Shown: positions 1 to 11,207, counted from the first letter of the stretch. The stretch is 64,000 nt of DNA from Gracilaria domingensis (GCA_022539475.1 VCMS01000152.1:1-64000); one strand, 5' to 3'. The notes: generated from the letters alone by a model not told the origin. Translations and numbers: made by a program.

Positions 1-2138
1 ATATATCTCGAGTATTATGAGCGCTTAAAAAAGCACAATTCGAGAGCGCACACATACTCGCATCAGTTCTAGATGCACTAAAACCCTGACTCTGCGACAC
101 ATTTAAAACCATTTTTCAGCCTTTCGACACCTCCCAAATACGTTTATGCAATACTACAGCTTTTTTCAAGCACAAATATACATTCATCAGACAAGACTCA
201 GCTATTTTTCGTATCAATGAATGCTGGACCTAGTAAAAACTGACGGACCATGCGTTTCTACAGGTGTGTAACCCCGATACTGACACACGGGACACTTTTT
301 ACACTGCTCAATTGCAGAAAGGTGACGAACTACGAAAGCGCCTCAACAGTCGCACGCCACGAAAGTGGTAATGCGCCGGGATGACTTGCAGAAGAAACAC
401 AGAGTAACGAGAGTAGTAAGCTTACTTAAAATACTCGCACCATTGTTCCGGTGAATATACAAATTCTACGGATGATTTAGATGAAGTAATACCGTCTAGC
501 TATGAGCGCACACTTCTGGCGTTTTATGTTAATTGATTTAATTTGGTTCGTTAGCGACGGGCGGTAAAACAGCAATGAAGGCCTTCAACGGACCATAGAA
601 TCCCGAATTATAGTGGTTAGTGGATATCTCTGCGGAACACTAAAAAGAACTAAATGGAGTCATGTATAGCTAACTAGCTACATGATGTCCTCACAGGTTT
701 AGAGAACGGGGGCTGTAGCGAGCTCCTATTGTGCTAAATTCATTCAGTTAAAACTCTATGAAGGAAAACGCGAAAAGATGTAGGTGAAAGTAAAAAGATG
801 GTAGTTCATGAACCCTTCAGCCCGGCGTTCTTGGTGCTCGTAGCAATGACAAATAGTTCCAATATTGAATCGATCGCTTCAGCTCCCATTAACAAGGCCT
901 GTCGAAAACATTAACACGAGAAGACATAAATCGACGTGTTGTAGAGATTACCGTAAAATGCTGCCAATGGTGTTAGTCTTCTTTTTAAGAGCACGTTGAA
1001 TAAACTTCAGGAGTTCCAATTCCAAAGCTATGAATTGTGCGGACCACTTGTCAGGGGCATTTAAGGCTTCAATCTCCACCTTAGAGACGAAATAGAGCTT
1101 TCCACTACACCATGGGCACGATTAACCTATAAGTAGTCAAGCGACGGCGATAGTACTGAGAGAATTTTTCTGATGGGGGCCGTGTCTGCGCTCGCTATCA
1201 GATTTTCAAAGAATTCCATCATGAAAGCAAAAACATTCAATGTCTTTGATGTTTTGGCATCCCATCATTCGAAGGAAATCTGCCTTAATGAAGTTCCTGC
1301 CTTTCTTCGCGTGTAAACAAAATCTATATGCAAACCATCTGGCAGAAAACTTGCATTTGCATGGAGGATAGATTTGCGTTTGTAAAAGTTCTGGATTGGA
1401 GTACGTATCGTCGAAATGAACGTGCACGCGGATGATTCTATTCTGCAGTGCTTAGGGGTCGTCTGACTTACAGTCTCTCGATTTCTGGAAAGTATTTAAT
1501 CGGTTTCAATATGCCGAGATGCAAGTTGCGTAACTGTTCCAAAGGAAGAGCTCTCCTATGTGTTCCGAACACACTGCATGGAAATAACCCCTGGGATGAA
1601 TCTTACGGCAACGGAGTTTGATGCACGACAGAATAAGAGAACTGGAATTAGACGCATGAGAGTATCCGACTATAGATCTCCTCTCCCTTGCACGACGTAA
1701 AACTGTTCTTTCTCCTTCGGGCCTTTCTTTTGCATATTCGAGAATAACTGGAGTATGTCTTTCAGACTCTTCAAGAACTTATCATCTAAAATAGTTTTAG
1801 TGTTGGTTTTGAGAGGGTCCAGGTGAATGACGAAGAACATTAACTGCATAAAGGATGAGGGAGGGGATTTTTGCATCTACGAACAAGGCTTTGCGTTTGG
1901 TCGCCATGAGAGTAGACGAGAATGGTCCTTATGCCTCAGGAATTATCAGCACAAAACTTGCCAGAAAAAGGCACACTCCGATATAGTGCGTCTCGGCCGA
2001 TGGAAATGAATAACCTTTTTTGCATTAGATTTAGAATTTGCTACAAAGATTTGAACAAACAGTTCTTGAGGACTGTGGCATCCTGGAATCGCGGTAGAGA
2101 CTTCCTAGAAGAGGAATGGATGCGTTCTGCTTCAAGTA
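1..2138. other. AT-rich stretch without a confident gene
   Basis: I see no recognisable protein domain, RNA gene or repeat family here. The only coding-like trace is on the minus strand around 1672-1914. There an ATG-led reading (MATKRKALFVDAKIP...) seems to pass by a frame change into a Leu/Lys-rich stretch ending VVQGRGDL. This could be a small decayed gene or chance. Stop codons are frequent in all other frames. Confidence 0.4.
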
Positions 2139-2175
2139 CAGTTTTTCGCATCTGAAGTTCAGATGCGAAAAACTG
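2139..2175. repeat. Perfect 18-bp inverted repeat with a 1-nt spacer
   Basis: Positions 2139-2156 are the exact reverse complement of 2158-2175, separated by a single G, so the strand can fold into a near-continuous hairpin. It is not next to a recognised gene. It is one of several almost loopless hairpins in the first 5 kb. Confidence 0.9.
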
Positions 2176-2425
2176 GTACTAGTGTTGTAAGGAAGTAATG
2201 CCACTACTGTGAGGTCATCTCCGGATAACACTTACGGGCGTAAGCTCCGTCGGAGAAGTTGAGAAATATGAGTGAAGAGGATAGGCGTAACCGCATGTTT
2301 GCTTTAGAGTTGTTGAACGACTTGATCGGTGTATACCTGCAGAAGACTACGAATAGCTTCCTTTAACTTATTATCTTGGGAGTACCGCGCTAATTTTACT
2401 ATCCAAAGAGCCCCTCACTACTTCC

Positions 2426-3196
2426 TTAAGTTTTGAGGTGGCGTCTCTTGCGAGAGAGCGGACATAGAGTGAGATATTTTCGTGCAGTGGGTCTGAGGTA
2501 TAGGGTGGAAGAATTGTTTTCGTTGTTAGCCAACTGGAGCTGTTTTAACAAGTGTTCTGAACGGGGTCTCTCGTGTAGATGGTGGCGGCTGAACTTACAT
2601 CCTTCTGGCGAGAGCCAGTTCTGCGATTGATAAACCGTCCTTTTGAGGCGTATCGTTCGAAAATGGCGTTCTTCAGTTCTGTAGCAGCGGCTTCGGAAAC
2701 TTGTTATTGGTCTCGGTTGAATCGCTTTTGCGAGAAAATCGCGGGTCCGAAGTATGCGCCAATTAGCTCGTCTGGAGTAATTACTCGTCTGCCTCACGAT
2801 GACCAAGGTTGGAAGCTACTGAAGCCAGACAAACCGTGAGATAATCCATATGCAAATCACCAAGGCCTCCTCAGAAGGCACTGGGCGGGAACTGCTTCCG
2901 TGTTCTCGCTCTAATGACGCGGGACCCGGGGAAGGAGAAACACAATGCGAAGTGTCCGGAATGGGAGGGGCGCACGGAGTGGGGTCGACGATGTCCTCGG
3001 ACACTGAAGGCTCGGGAAGGCGACAAGGGGCAGTGACCGTTTCGGAAGATGCGGGCGCGGGCGCGGAAAGCTTGAGACGCTTGCTTCTCCGAATGGGCCG
3101 GCTATTGTCGTCTTCCAGCGCTGCTTTCAGACGAAACGGGCAATGGTTGACATGCTGTTGAAGAGGTAAGACTCCTCGGCGAGTAACGAAGGGCAC
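2426..3196 (-). pseudogene. Possible decayed hypothetical gene in a GC-rich island
   Basis: One minus-strand frame stays open over about 257 codons except for a single TAG at 2816-2818. The first part contains a basic RRSKRLKL segment followed by a Pro/Ser/Glu-rich region. The part after the stop is Arg-rich and less protein-like. Other frames also contain coding-like scraps, for example a LKEAIRSLLQVYTDQVVQQL-type tail near 2310-2410, so several frame changes are possible. No family is recognised. It may be an eroded nuclear protein gene, but a chance open frame in GC-rich DNA is equally possible. Confidence 0.25.
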
Positions 3197-3560
3197 CCAC
3201 GCTTCTTGTGTGTACAGTAGTAGACCATGGGAAGAAGAAATGAACGAGAAACGACGACAAAGACTGCAAGGGATGTTGTAAGAGGGGAGAAGGAGGTCGA
3301 GCGACAGTCAAGATCGACGTCATGCTGAGAACGGAGAATATATTTGAGTTTAAATCACGTGCTTTCGTTCAAAAAGGAACGTAGGTACACGTCGACCTCA
3401 ACACAAGGGTGTACTTCTCGTATTATCTACCACTAGTTATAAACCTGTGGTTTCGCAACGTTGTACGCTGTACACCTGTCCAGTCTCGCACAGAAAAATA
3501 AATCTCTTCCCTCCGCCGCCGCCGCCGCGCCTCCGGCGTCCGACATACCGTTACCGTCGG

Positions 3561-3587
3561 GCGTTCTACTCCGCCGGAGTAGAACGC
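3561..3587. repeat. Perfect 13-bp inverted repeat with a 1-nt spacer
   Basis: 3561-3573 is the exact reverse complement of 3575-3587. It lies just after a short CCG-repeat run (about 3519-3534). Confidence 0.9.
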
Positions 3588-3893
3588 CATAAAGCGGACA
3601 TCATCCGTATCTCATGGATGTATTCCGTGCAGTCTATTCGTACGTTCTTCCATATCCTTCCACGTATCTTTGCTCTAAACTAACCAATCCTCACCACGTT
3701 TCTTCGCGCTCTGCGACATGCAAACGGCAGGAAATAAGTTTTCACCCTCAACTTCTTCTATTTGTCCAAGATATAGAACGATTGAAGGGTGAAAACGGGA
3801 ACCCGGTAACCCAAAGTAGCGCAAGACGCGAGAAGCTAGAGCCTACTGCGCAACAAACCAAGTTGGTTCCTTGGCGATCTTGAATCTCTGAGT

Positions 3894-4593
3894 GTTCGGG
3901 ATAGACGATTCTGGTACTTGGTTGGGACATAGGCTGCTCTCTCGTTTATCGCATCTTGCGGTATGTTTGCTGCATGGGCATTCTTGGTGTCCTTGCTTGT
4001 GAGTTCTCGCTTCGACACCTTTCGCGCTTTACGATGATGGTGGGCTGGTAACCTAACCGATCCCTTTCCTTCTTCTTCTTCCTTTTGCGAGTTACTAGGT
4101 CCCTCGACTTTTCTAACGCAACGTTTCTGTTTTGTTTTATCAATGGTACGTTCCATCGCATTTCAAATGTATCCAACGGAGAATTGACTAGCTTATAGAT
4201 AATTTCTGCTTGCGTACACAGGTACACCACCAATTTCATTTCGTCTCTCAAGATCGATGTCTGACTGTTCGGGATAGGAGATTCTGGTGCTTGGTTGGGA
4301 CATAGACTGCTCTTTCGTTTATCGCATCTTGCGGTATGTTTGCTGCATGGGCATTCTTGGTGTCCTTGCTTGTGAGTTCTCGCTTCGACACCTTTCGCGC
4401 TTTACGATGATGGTGGGCTGGTAATCTAACCGATCCCTTTCCTTCTTCTTCTTCCTTTTGCGGTTACTAGGTCCCTCGACTTTTCTAGCTCAACGGTTCT
4501 GTTTTGTTTTATCAATGGTAGTTCCATCGCATTTCAAATGCATCCAACGGAGAATTGACTAACTTATGGATACTTTCTGCTTGCGTATACAGG
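3894..4593. repeat. Pair of direct repeats of about 330 bp
   Basis: 3894-4222 and 4267-4593 are close copies (estimated over 90 % identity by eye, with a few 1-base indels), separated by 44 bp. Each contains a (TTC)n tract and ends in a GCGTA-ACAGG-like boundary. No open frame is conserved in both, so this looks like a segmental tandem duplication rather than a duplicated gene. The 44-bp spacer also resembles the sequence just before copy 1, so the true unit may be about 372 bp. Confidence 0.85.
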
Positions 4594-4638
4594 TGAATGA
4601 CTTTTGATGCGGACGTAGCTCACGAGTTGCAGGTGCAG

Positions 4639-4794
4639 GTTCCTCAAGTAGGGAACCATGCATCTGGGCATGGTTCCCTACATGAGGAACGGAGAGGATG
4701 AGGCGCTTCGCGCCTCATCCTCTCGGAGTGCGTATTTGTTCTACCGATACAGCCGATGGTGGACGTGCAGTCTGCGGCATCTGCCGCAGATTGC
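4639..4794. repeat. Three consecutive hairpins
   Basis: Hairpin 1: 4639-4661 pairs with 4668-4690 (22 of 23 bp, 6-nt loop). Hairpin 2: 4692-4706 pairs with 4710-4724 (15 of 15 bp, 3-nt loop). Hairpin 3: 4767-4779 pairs with 4782-4794 (12 of 13 bp, 2-nt loop). The first two are 1 nt apart. No coding frame explains them. Confidence 0.9.
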
Positions 4795-5218
4795 GCCTAC
4801 ACCCGCTCCATCATGGGGATATGGTACATGTAATATAGCGAAGTAGTGGTTAGCAAAAGCGGTCGATAGAAGAATAGATACGAATAAAACGGTATGATTT
4901 CATAATGGGCATCATCTGTACTAGCACTAGTATTCCAGCGTTGCAGGGTATCATTCCGCAGAAGGTATCGTGTAATGTGCACCTTAATGGAAACTGAACC
5001 TAGACTTCGCGAAATACCCTTCAGGTAGCCCTCGACTAAAGAACTAGCACGAGTGGAAAACCCACCAGTATTTACTGCACAGCGATTCTGGACGACCCAA
5101 GCAATTATCTTCAAATTTTGAAATAATTGATCTCGATATTTTTTCAAAAAATTTACTGGACGACCCTTGCCACATTCTGGACGACCCTCGCCAAAAACTA
5201 GCATCTGCAAGAGACAGA
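4795..5218. other. Non-coding junction upstream of truncated element 1
   Basis: No gene is seen. The block CTGGACGACCC occurs three times between about 5090 and 5186, just before the point where element 1 pol begins. A near-perfect AT-rich hairpin lies around 5102-5128 and a 7-bp perfect one around 5141-5155. These may mark the rearrangement that removed the 5' half of element 1. Confidence 0.5.
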
Positions 5219-5220
5219 CG

Positions 5221-7986
5221 ATTGTCGTATTTTCCAACAGTATGGATGAACATATGTCCCATGTGAAGGAAGTGATGCAGGTTCTGCGTGACCCAGGTGT
5301 TACCTTGAAGCTCAAGAAATGCGAATTCTTTACCGACTCGGTGAAAGACCTGGGCCACATTATCTGCCCAGGGAAACTCTCGGTCGACGAGGTAAGGGTG
5401 AAGTCGCTGAAGGAAGCGAAACATCCGACAACTCAGACGGAATTCCGATCATTTCTCGGTTTGTGTAATGTCTACCGTCGGTTCGTCCCGAATTTTGCTG
5501 ATACTGCAGCTCCTCTCAATTCTCTCCTCAGGAAAGGGCAGCCAGTTAAACTGGAACCATTCGGCGATGCGGAAGCATCCGCCTTTTCGTCGTTAATCGA
5601 CGCTGTTACGTCTCCGCCGATTTTGGCGTTGCACACTCCAGGGCTTCCATATGAAGTTGATACTGACTCCAGTGAGCACCAAGTGAGATGTGCATTGTTT
5701 CAAGTCTCGAGGGAAGGCGAGCGATGTCCAGTTGGCTACTGGTCTCGTTCATTGAACGTGCATGAGCGTAATTACTCAGTCTCTGAGAAAGAGTGTCTCG
5801 CCGTCGTCTGAGCGCTGTCTACCTTAAGAACCTATCTTATGGGAACCCATTTTCAGGTACATACTGATCATTCGGCTCTCCGCTGGCTTATGGAGATCTC
5901 CGAGCCGTCGGGTCGCCTTATGCGTTGCCGCCTCCGTCTATCGGAATTTGATTTTGATGTCCGGTACAAACAGGGCACCCTGAATATGCAGGCTGATGCG
6001 TTTTCCCGCTAAGGAACGTCTGGAGAAGCAGAACCTGTCGACGACGACGACATACCACGCTTCTTGGTGGAAAACGGGGAGGAACACCACGAAATTACGG
6101 ATGTCGTCTGTGACGATATTCTCGCCGCAGAAACGGCCGAGCCACCGCCTGGCTCATTTGAACCCATTACCGCTGAAGAGGTAATAAGTGAACAACACGG
6201 GGATCCTTTCTGTACCCAGATAAGGGCCCGACTCAACGGAGGATTCAAGATACCCTTTCTAACCAACGATCAGGGATTCCTTGTCAGGATTGCTGGGCCA
6301 CGACCTCAAATTGTGGTTCCACACTCCCTACAATGGAGGGTTCTCCATATATCCTACTATGCAAAGATTGGGGGACACCCTGGTGGCAGGAAGTTTTATC
6401 TAACTCTCCGAAGAGACTTTAATTGGCCATCTATGGCATTCGACTGCTACGCAGTATGCCGCTCATGCACGGAATGTGCCAAGAAGAACGTCGAACTTCG
6501 ACGAAACGCGAAGTCGATGACGCTGTTTCCAGCCCGAGCTCCTTTGGAGTTCGTCGCCATCGACATTCTGGGCGAATTAATTCGAACCGCACGCCGTCAC
6601 AGGTACCTCCTGGTTATCACGGACAGGTTTTCGAAGTTAATGCGAACGGTTCCGTTGAAGCGGGTCACTGCAGCAGAAGTTGCACAAACATTTGTGACGC
6701 ATTGGGTCTTCACTTACGGGCCACCCGTTAATCTGCTTTCAGATAATGGCTCGCAGTTTGCGTCAAAGTTCTTTATGGACGTATGACGTATCTTGGATGT
6801 CAAGAATTTGTTTACAACAACCTATCATCCCCAGTGTAATGGGCAGGTAGAACGATTTAATCGTACAATGCTTAACGCATTACGATCCTATGTTGCGGAT
6901 CACCCAAAGGATTGGGACTTGTACACCGATCCTATTACGTACGCGTATAACACCCAAGACCATCGGGTAACGAAGCTTTCGCCGTTTGAACTCGTTCTTT
7001 CGAGGATACCGCCAACGGTAGCAATCGAGTCACAACCGATGCTAGCGTTTTTTCCGTCACCACAGATGTACAAGAACACCTGGAAAAATTGGTTAACCAA
7101 GATGGTACCGGTAGCCGGAAAGGCCATGGAAAAGGCACAGCCTACGTACAAGCGTAATTTCGATCGCCGAATTCGGGGTACAACAGTGGTGGTAGAGCTC
7201 AACAGCTCTGTCTTCCTTCGGAAGGAGTATTATAATCCTGACAAGGAAAAGAGACATAAGCTCTCCCCCATCGCTGATGGACCATATCGTGTCATTTCCG
7301 TCAATCCGGATACCGTCGTACTCGACATTGACGGACGTCATGAACGAATCTCGCGAGACCGCGTTGTGCCCGCCCCAACGCCATCCACCGCAACCGGGCC
7401 CACCTCAACCAATACCCAATCAGGGGATCCTCAACAGGAGACAGAACCGTCAACAACCGCTACACTACCGTCGCGCCCGACGATTCTTCCGCACCCGGAT
7501 CGAGGATTAAGAGATCTACCTACAGTAGGCACTTCTGCCCACAGAACTGAACTCCCTACTACTTGGACGAATTCCAACGACTCTGCACGAGTATGTACAA
7601 GAGTAACCCCCCCACCCCATCTCCTGATGGAGCCCGTGGCGCCACCTAAGGAGGGGGAGGATACCGCAACTGCTGCGAATAGCACTGACGCTCCGGTGTC
7701 GCCCGGTTCCCCAACCACGGGAAATTTGATCCACACTGACAATCCAGTCGCTCCCGTGGGAGAATCTAGTGGCAAAGTTGCCTTGTCGCACCCCAACCGT
7801 AAGGACTCCGCCGTATCGGTCTCCGTTACCACGGAACGTGCCTGTGAGAGGCGGAACGTCGCCGCAGGAGCAGCTACCCATCATGGGATTGCTAACCGCT
7901 CGAAGTCGCGTAACCCCGTCGAGAATGACAGTCGAACTGTGAAGACAGTTTCCGCTGATCCAGACCAGCCGCTATACGCCGAATAA
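5221..7986 (+). pseudogene. pol: Element 1 pol fragment: RT tail, RNase H, integrase
   Basis: A single frame runs for 2.7 kb with no indel but three internal stops: TGA 5809-5811, TAA 6010-6012 and TGA 6784-6786. It starts after the RT active site and keeps the RT connection (FLGLCNVYRRFVPNF) and RNase H (YWSRSLNVHERNYSVSEKE, then TDHSALRW). Next come the integrase HH-CC zinc module (around 6346-6480), the catalytic residues in VAIDILGEL, LLSDNGSQF and NGQVERFNR, and a GPY module (ADGPYRVISV, around 7270). The tail after about 7380 is Pro/Ser/Thr-rich and ends in a TVSADP motif shared with element C. Compared with element C the first stop replaces Trp (TGG to TGA). Compared with element 2 the third stop replaces Cys. 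Confidence 0.92.
7648..7661 (+). promoter_or_regulatory. Internal (central-like) polypurine tract of element 1
   Basis: AAGGAGGGGGAGGA lies inside the linker coding region, where it encodes Lys-Glu-Gly-Glu. It matches the 3' polypurine tract at 11208-11218 and equivalent internal tracts in elements 2 and C. By analogy with the central PPT of lentiviruses and Ty1 it could prime a second plus-strand start. That role is inferred. Confidence 0.55.
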
Positions 7987-8706
7987 TAGCGCTGCAACCC
8001 TGAGAGTGGAAGCCTCGTGAACGAGTTGTGCTGAGTATTACCACTCATTATGGATTCCCTTGTGGGACTTTTAACGCTTTCTTGGAAGCCGACACTCCAC
8101 AGTGTGAGCCACATTGCGTGTGGAGACTTGGAACTCCGCCGCCACTGCAAGAAATGCAATCTCCGTGACACGCGGCCTGACAGAACCAGGCGCATGCCAC
8201 GCGACGCACGCTACAACGTGGAAAGCCCTAAGGAGCGGCCGGCGACCTTTCGCGAACGGATGGCCGAGCACGGCACGCGCACGATTGTCGTGGTCGCCAA
8301 TCTGTGGCGTAGAGCCAATCAGGGTTCTTGGAACAAGCCCCGTGGACCGGGTGAACCGCCGCCCTGCCAAGGGTGTGCCGTGCGCACCTCCGTCACCGAA
8401 ACGGTTATCCCCGTGAAGGCCGGGAGATTCGTCAACCGGAAGCAATACCCTTTGTCGGTCTTTCGACTATCATCGACGAACGCTGAAGCGTTGAACTCGT
8501 CAGTTCGAGAGCTCTCAGAACATCCCTCTAGCTCGAGGACAGGACGCGTAGGACGCGAGTTACAGTACGGCCGCCGCAGCGGGATCTGGCGAGGAACGCG
8601 AAAGTAAGCACGTCTCCAACACTTGGAAAGCCTCACCTGAGGGACGCGAGCGCATTTGCACAACCTCTCTAGGCGATACTGCGTCAGCAGGAGTGGCCGA
8701 TACGCC

Positions 8707-8940
8707 ATGGAGACCCGCGAACGGGAAGTGTTCCCACAGGAATTCGTTATCGAACGCATCGTGAGTCACGTCGTAAACCCCGATGGGGAGACTGAATACC
8801 AAGTCCGTTGGTACGGATACTCCCCTGAGGAGGATACTTTCGAGAATATCGAACATCTACCGCGATCGAAGGTTCTCGCCTACTACCGGCGTAAGCGGTT
8901 AGAGCTGCCTCCAGATTTGGATAAAGCCCAAGTAGGATGA
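8707..8940 (+). pseudogene. Element 1 chromodomain
   Basis: About 77 residues with a chromodomain fold pattern: FPQEFVIERIVSH, a short loop, EYQVRWYGYSPEEDTFENIEHL. The aromatic residues of the methyl-lysine cage can be recognised (Trp-Tyr-Gly-Tyr and the Phe of DTFEN). It lies in the same reading frame as pol but is separated from it by about 720 bp with several stops (7984-8706). That stretch has no recognised domain except a CxxC-containing Arg-rich segment near 8140-8300, and is probably a decayed linker. Chromodomains at integrase C-termini direct chromovirus insertion to marked chromatin. Confidence 0.85.
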
Positions 8941-9301
8941 CAGTGCCGCCATGTCGTAAGGGCAATCGACGGACCCACTTGTGGGGAGTCAATGATGGTA
9001 ATACCAAAAAGTTTGGTTTGTTCCTAAGGAAGGAAGTACTGAAGGGATGAAAGAAGAAAGATGATTTCCGTCTAACGGACGCCGATTTATCGGAAAGAAG
9101 CGAACTACCTTCTGACGGTCCATGTGAACATGTCGTGACGCTACACGCATAATGGAGAATCGTATTGGAACGATGGCGCCAAAGGCATTGAACCGTAATC
9201 CGGTTATGAAGGAATTGATATCGAAGTCGATTTTATTCTAAGGAGAAGTTATACCGCTAGCTATTGCGGAGTGCGTTGGTCGCAGAGCCTACCACAGCCC
9301 A
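8941..9301. other. Non-coding spacer between pol and the antisense gene
   Basis: No open frame, repeat or RNA signature. The two genes converge here, pol from the left and the aORF from the right, so termination signals for both transcripts would be expected. None could be recognised. Confidence 0.5.
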
Positions 9302-11023
9302 TCATGGAGGGAACCCATCATTGGGATCACTGCCATCCTGTCGAAGGACCGGCACCTCCAGGGTTGGACGGCCCCGCTTGGAGAGGCTGACTCGCGAAAG
9401 CCTGCGCGCCCAATGCCAACGCTGGCCGAGATCGTACATATCCGGCGGAACCGGGACCCCAAGTCCGAGGAGTTGGTTGCGCATCGCTATCACGCGAGGG
9501 TCAATATTCTCCTGCGAAGGGCCCACGCCCCAACCGATAGGAGCAACTGGCGCAGCCGCCCCTCCGACAACCGGAACTCCTGCGGAAGCCGCCGACGGGC
9601 CTCCCGTTGCCGGGTCTTCCACAGCGTCATCCACCATTGGATCGTCTTCCTCTGCTACGGAGTAATAGTCGTCGGAAAACATGAACCCAATAGGGTGATC
9701 GCTCGGAACCACTCGAGGAAGTCCGCGTAGGACGAGAGCCCGCTCCTTCGGGACGGTAACTCCCTCCCAGAGATAGTAATACACGAAGTCCCCGGCACCC
9801 GGATGTCTTTGCCCTGGCGAACGGTCGTAGTGCGAACGAGTGCCCCTGGGGACGTTTTCCGCCGGAACGGTACTCCAATCAATGGAATCGATGAGATCGA
9901 TAAGGCTGAATACCTCGCTGACGTTGTCGTCCGAACCGAGCGCGGTGTATAAGTCCAGTTTCCTAATCACATTCCGTAACCTCGGAGGCAAATACCAAAC
10001 ACGGTTCTGGTCGTATGCTTCCCATAGCATAAACGCGGCAACGCGAGCGGCCCATTCGGCGATGAAGAGCATCCAATACTCCGAGTGCGGATTCGCAATC
10101 ATGCGTGACCCTACATAGGAGATGCACGGAGGCACTTCCGGGAAACACCCGCGTGGTACCTCATAGTGAGCCCACCACGATGGGAGTGGAGCGAATCGAC
10201 CCGCTAGTGCGTCCAGACGCAAACGTTCAACCTCCATGTTCTGGTGTGGAATCAGATACCCGAACCGGGATCGCCATTTGTTTTCGTTTCGCAGTTGGTC
10301 GAAGAAGCTTCCCTCTCCCGAAGGGCGATGTAGATATCGGAACTCCGCTCGCAGGATCGGCCTGTTGAACAGGAGAATGTCCGCCGGCATCGACTCCGGG
10401 AAGTTTTCCGCGGCTTGGAAGTCCGCGAGGTTCGCACCATACTTGATCTCTCCGTAAATTCGGAACGGGGAAAGGTCGAACCCGTATGACTCGGGGATCC
10501 TCTCGGGGAACGAGGCTCGGTCCTTCCGAAAGTATGTCAATCGCGCCATAGCCGCGCGCGCTTCATCCAGCTTTTCGTATCCACGGCCGCGCCGCTTTCG
10601 TGACAACACGTGAGCTGCAACCGCCACGCGGTGTCTCCAATCCCAGGAATCCACCATATCTCGGTGCAGGCCGCCAGGCAGCATACCGTTCTCGGTGTAT
10701 GAATCCATCGACGCACTTTTGCGAACCGCTGTCGGGTGAAACCAGGGCGCTCTGGAATAGGCCCAGCTTCCTCCGGTAGTCGGATCTTGAACAAGGAGCG
10801 ATTCAGGCGCTATCCAGTCAGCTGGAGTCGCCAGTAAGGGCACCGCCTGAGCGGAATTCCACGCCGCGACGTCGACTGGATTCAGTGTAAAGGTGTGATG
10901 TTGACTCTGAGGCAGAGGAGCGCAGGCGAAACCGCCGAGATACCCTATCGCAGGAGTTGCGGGACCCGAAACGTCCGGAACCCCGGCTTGGGAAGGCTGC
11001 TCGTCACCCTGGTGAGGGTTCAT
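9302..11023 (-). CDS. Antisense accessory protein (aORF) of element 1, intact
   Basis: The only intact aORF in the window: 573 residues from the ATG at 11023, with the frame open upstream to an ATG at 11140. I prefer 11023 because it lies 136 bp after the antisense TATA box and begins MNP, as the element C copy does. The ATG at 11140 is only 19 bp from the TATA box and probably lies upstream of the transcription start. The N-terminal 90 residues are Pro/Ser/Ala-rich. The conserved core has SRAPWFHPTAV, IYGEIKYGANLADF, RAEFRYL, SYVGSRMIANP, EWAARVAAFMLWEAYDQ, WYLPPRLR, DSIDWSTVP and PSDHPIGFMFSDDYY, followed by an acidic then Gly/Pro-rich tail. There is no zinc knuckle, protease, signal peptide or clear membrane segment. 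No known family is recognised. Conservation in four elements suggests a selected role. Confidence 0.75.
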   Translation of the reverse strand: MNPHQGDEQPSQAGVPDVSGPATPAIGYLGGFACAPLPQSQHHTFTLNPVDVAAWNSAQAVPLLATPADWIAPESLLVQDPTTGGSWAYSRAPWFHPTAVRKSASMDSYTENGMLPGGLHRDMVDSWDWRHRVAVAAHVLSRKRRGRGYEKLDEARAAMARLTYFRKDRASFPERIPESYGFDLSPFRIYGEIKYGANLADFQAAENFPESMPADILLFNRPILRAEFRYLHRPSGEGSFFDQLRNENKWRSRFGYLIPHQNMEVERLRLDALAGRFAPLPSWWAHYEVPRGCFPEVPPCISYVGSRMIANPHSEYWMLFIAEWAARVAAFMLWEAYDQNRVWYLPPRLRNVIRKLDLYTALGSDDNVSEVFSLIDLIDSIDWSTVPAENVPRGTRSHYDRSPGQRHPGAGDFVYYYLWEGVTVPKERALVLRGLPRVVPSDHPIGFMFSDDYYSVAEEDDPMVDDAVEDPATGGPSAASAGVPVVGGAAAPVAPIGWGVGPSQENIDPRVIAMRNQLLGLGVPVPPDMYDLGQRWHWARRLSRVSLSKRGRPTLEVPVLRQDGSDPNDGFPP

Positions 11024-11152
11024 CGAATCGTCGATCGCAGAAGAAACTTCAAGTACTGAATCGTCTGAGTGCAGAGAAGTTGAGTGCGCTTGCGCGTATG
11101 TCTCGTTGTGACGAGGAACCGGAATCTCGGATATGTCCATCGTGGACCCCGC

Positions 11153-11159
11153 TTTTATA
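11153..11159 (-). promoter_or_regulatory. TATA box of the element 1 antisense gene
   Basis: Read on the minus strand this is TATAAAA, starting 62 bp inside the 3' LTR boundary. Elements 2 and C have a TATA box at 64 and 63 bp in the same orientation, so the spacing is conserved. Confidence 0.65.
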
Positions 11160-11207
11160 CTCGCTCGCTGATGAGTCTCCGCTTGCAAACCGGATGTTTC
11201 CTGCGCT

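Noticed and set aside
3519-3534. CCG microsatellite
   Set aside because: A short simple repeat, not informative beyond its location beside a hairpin.
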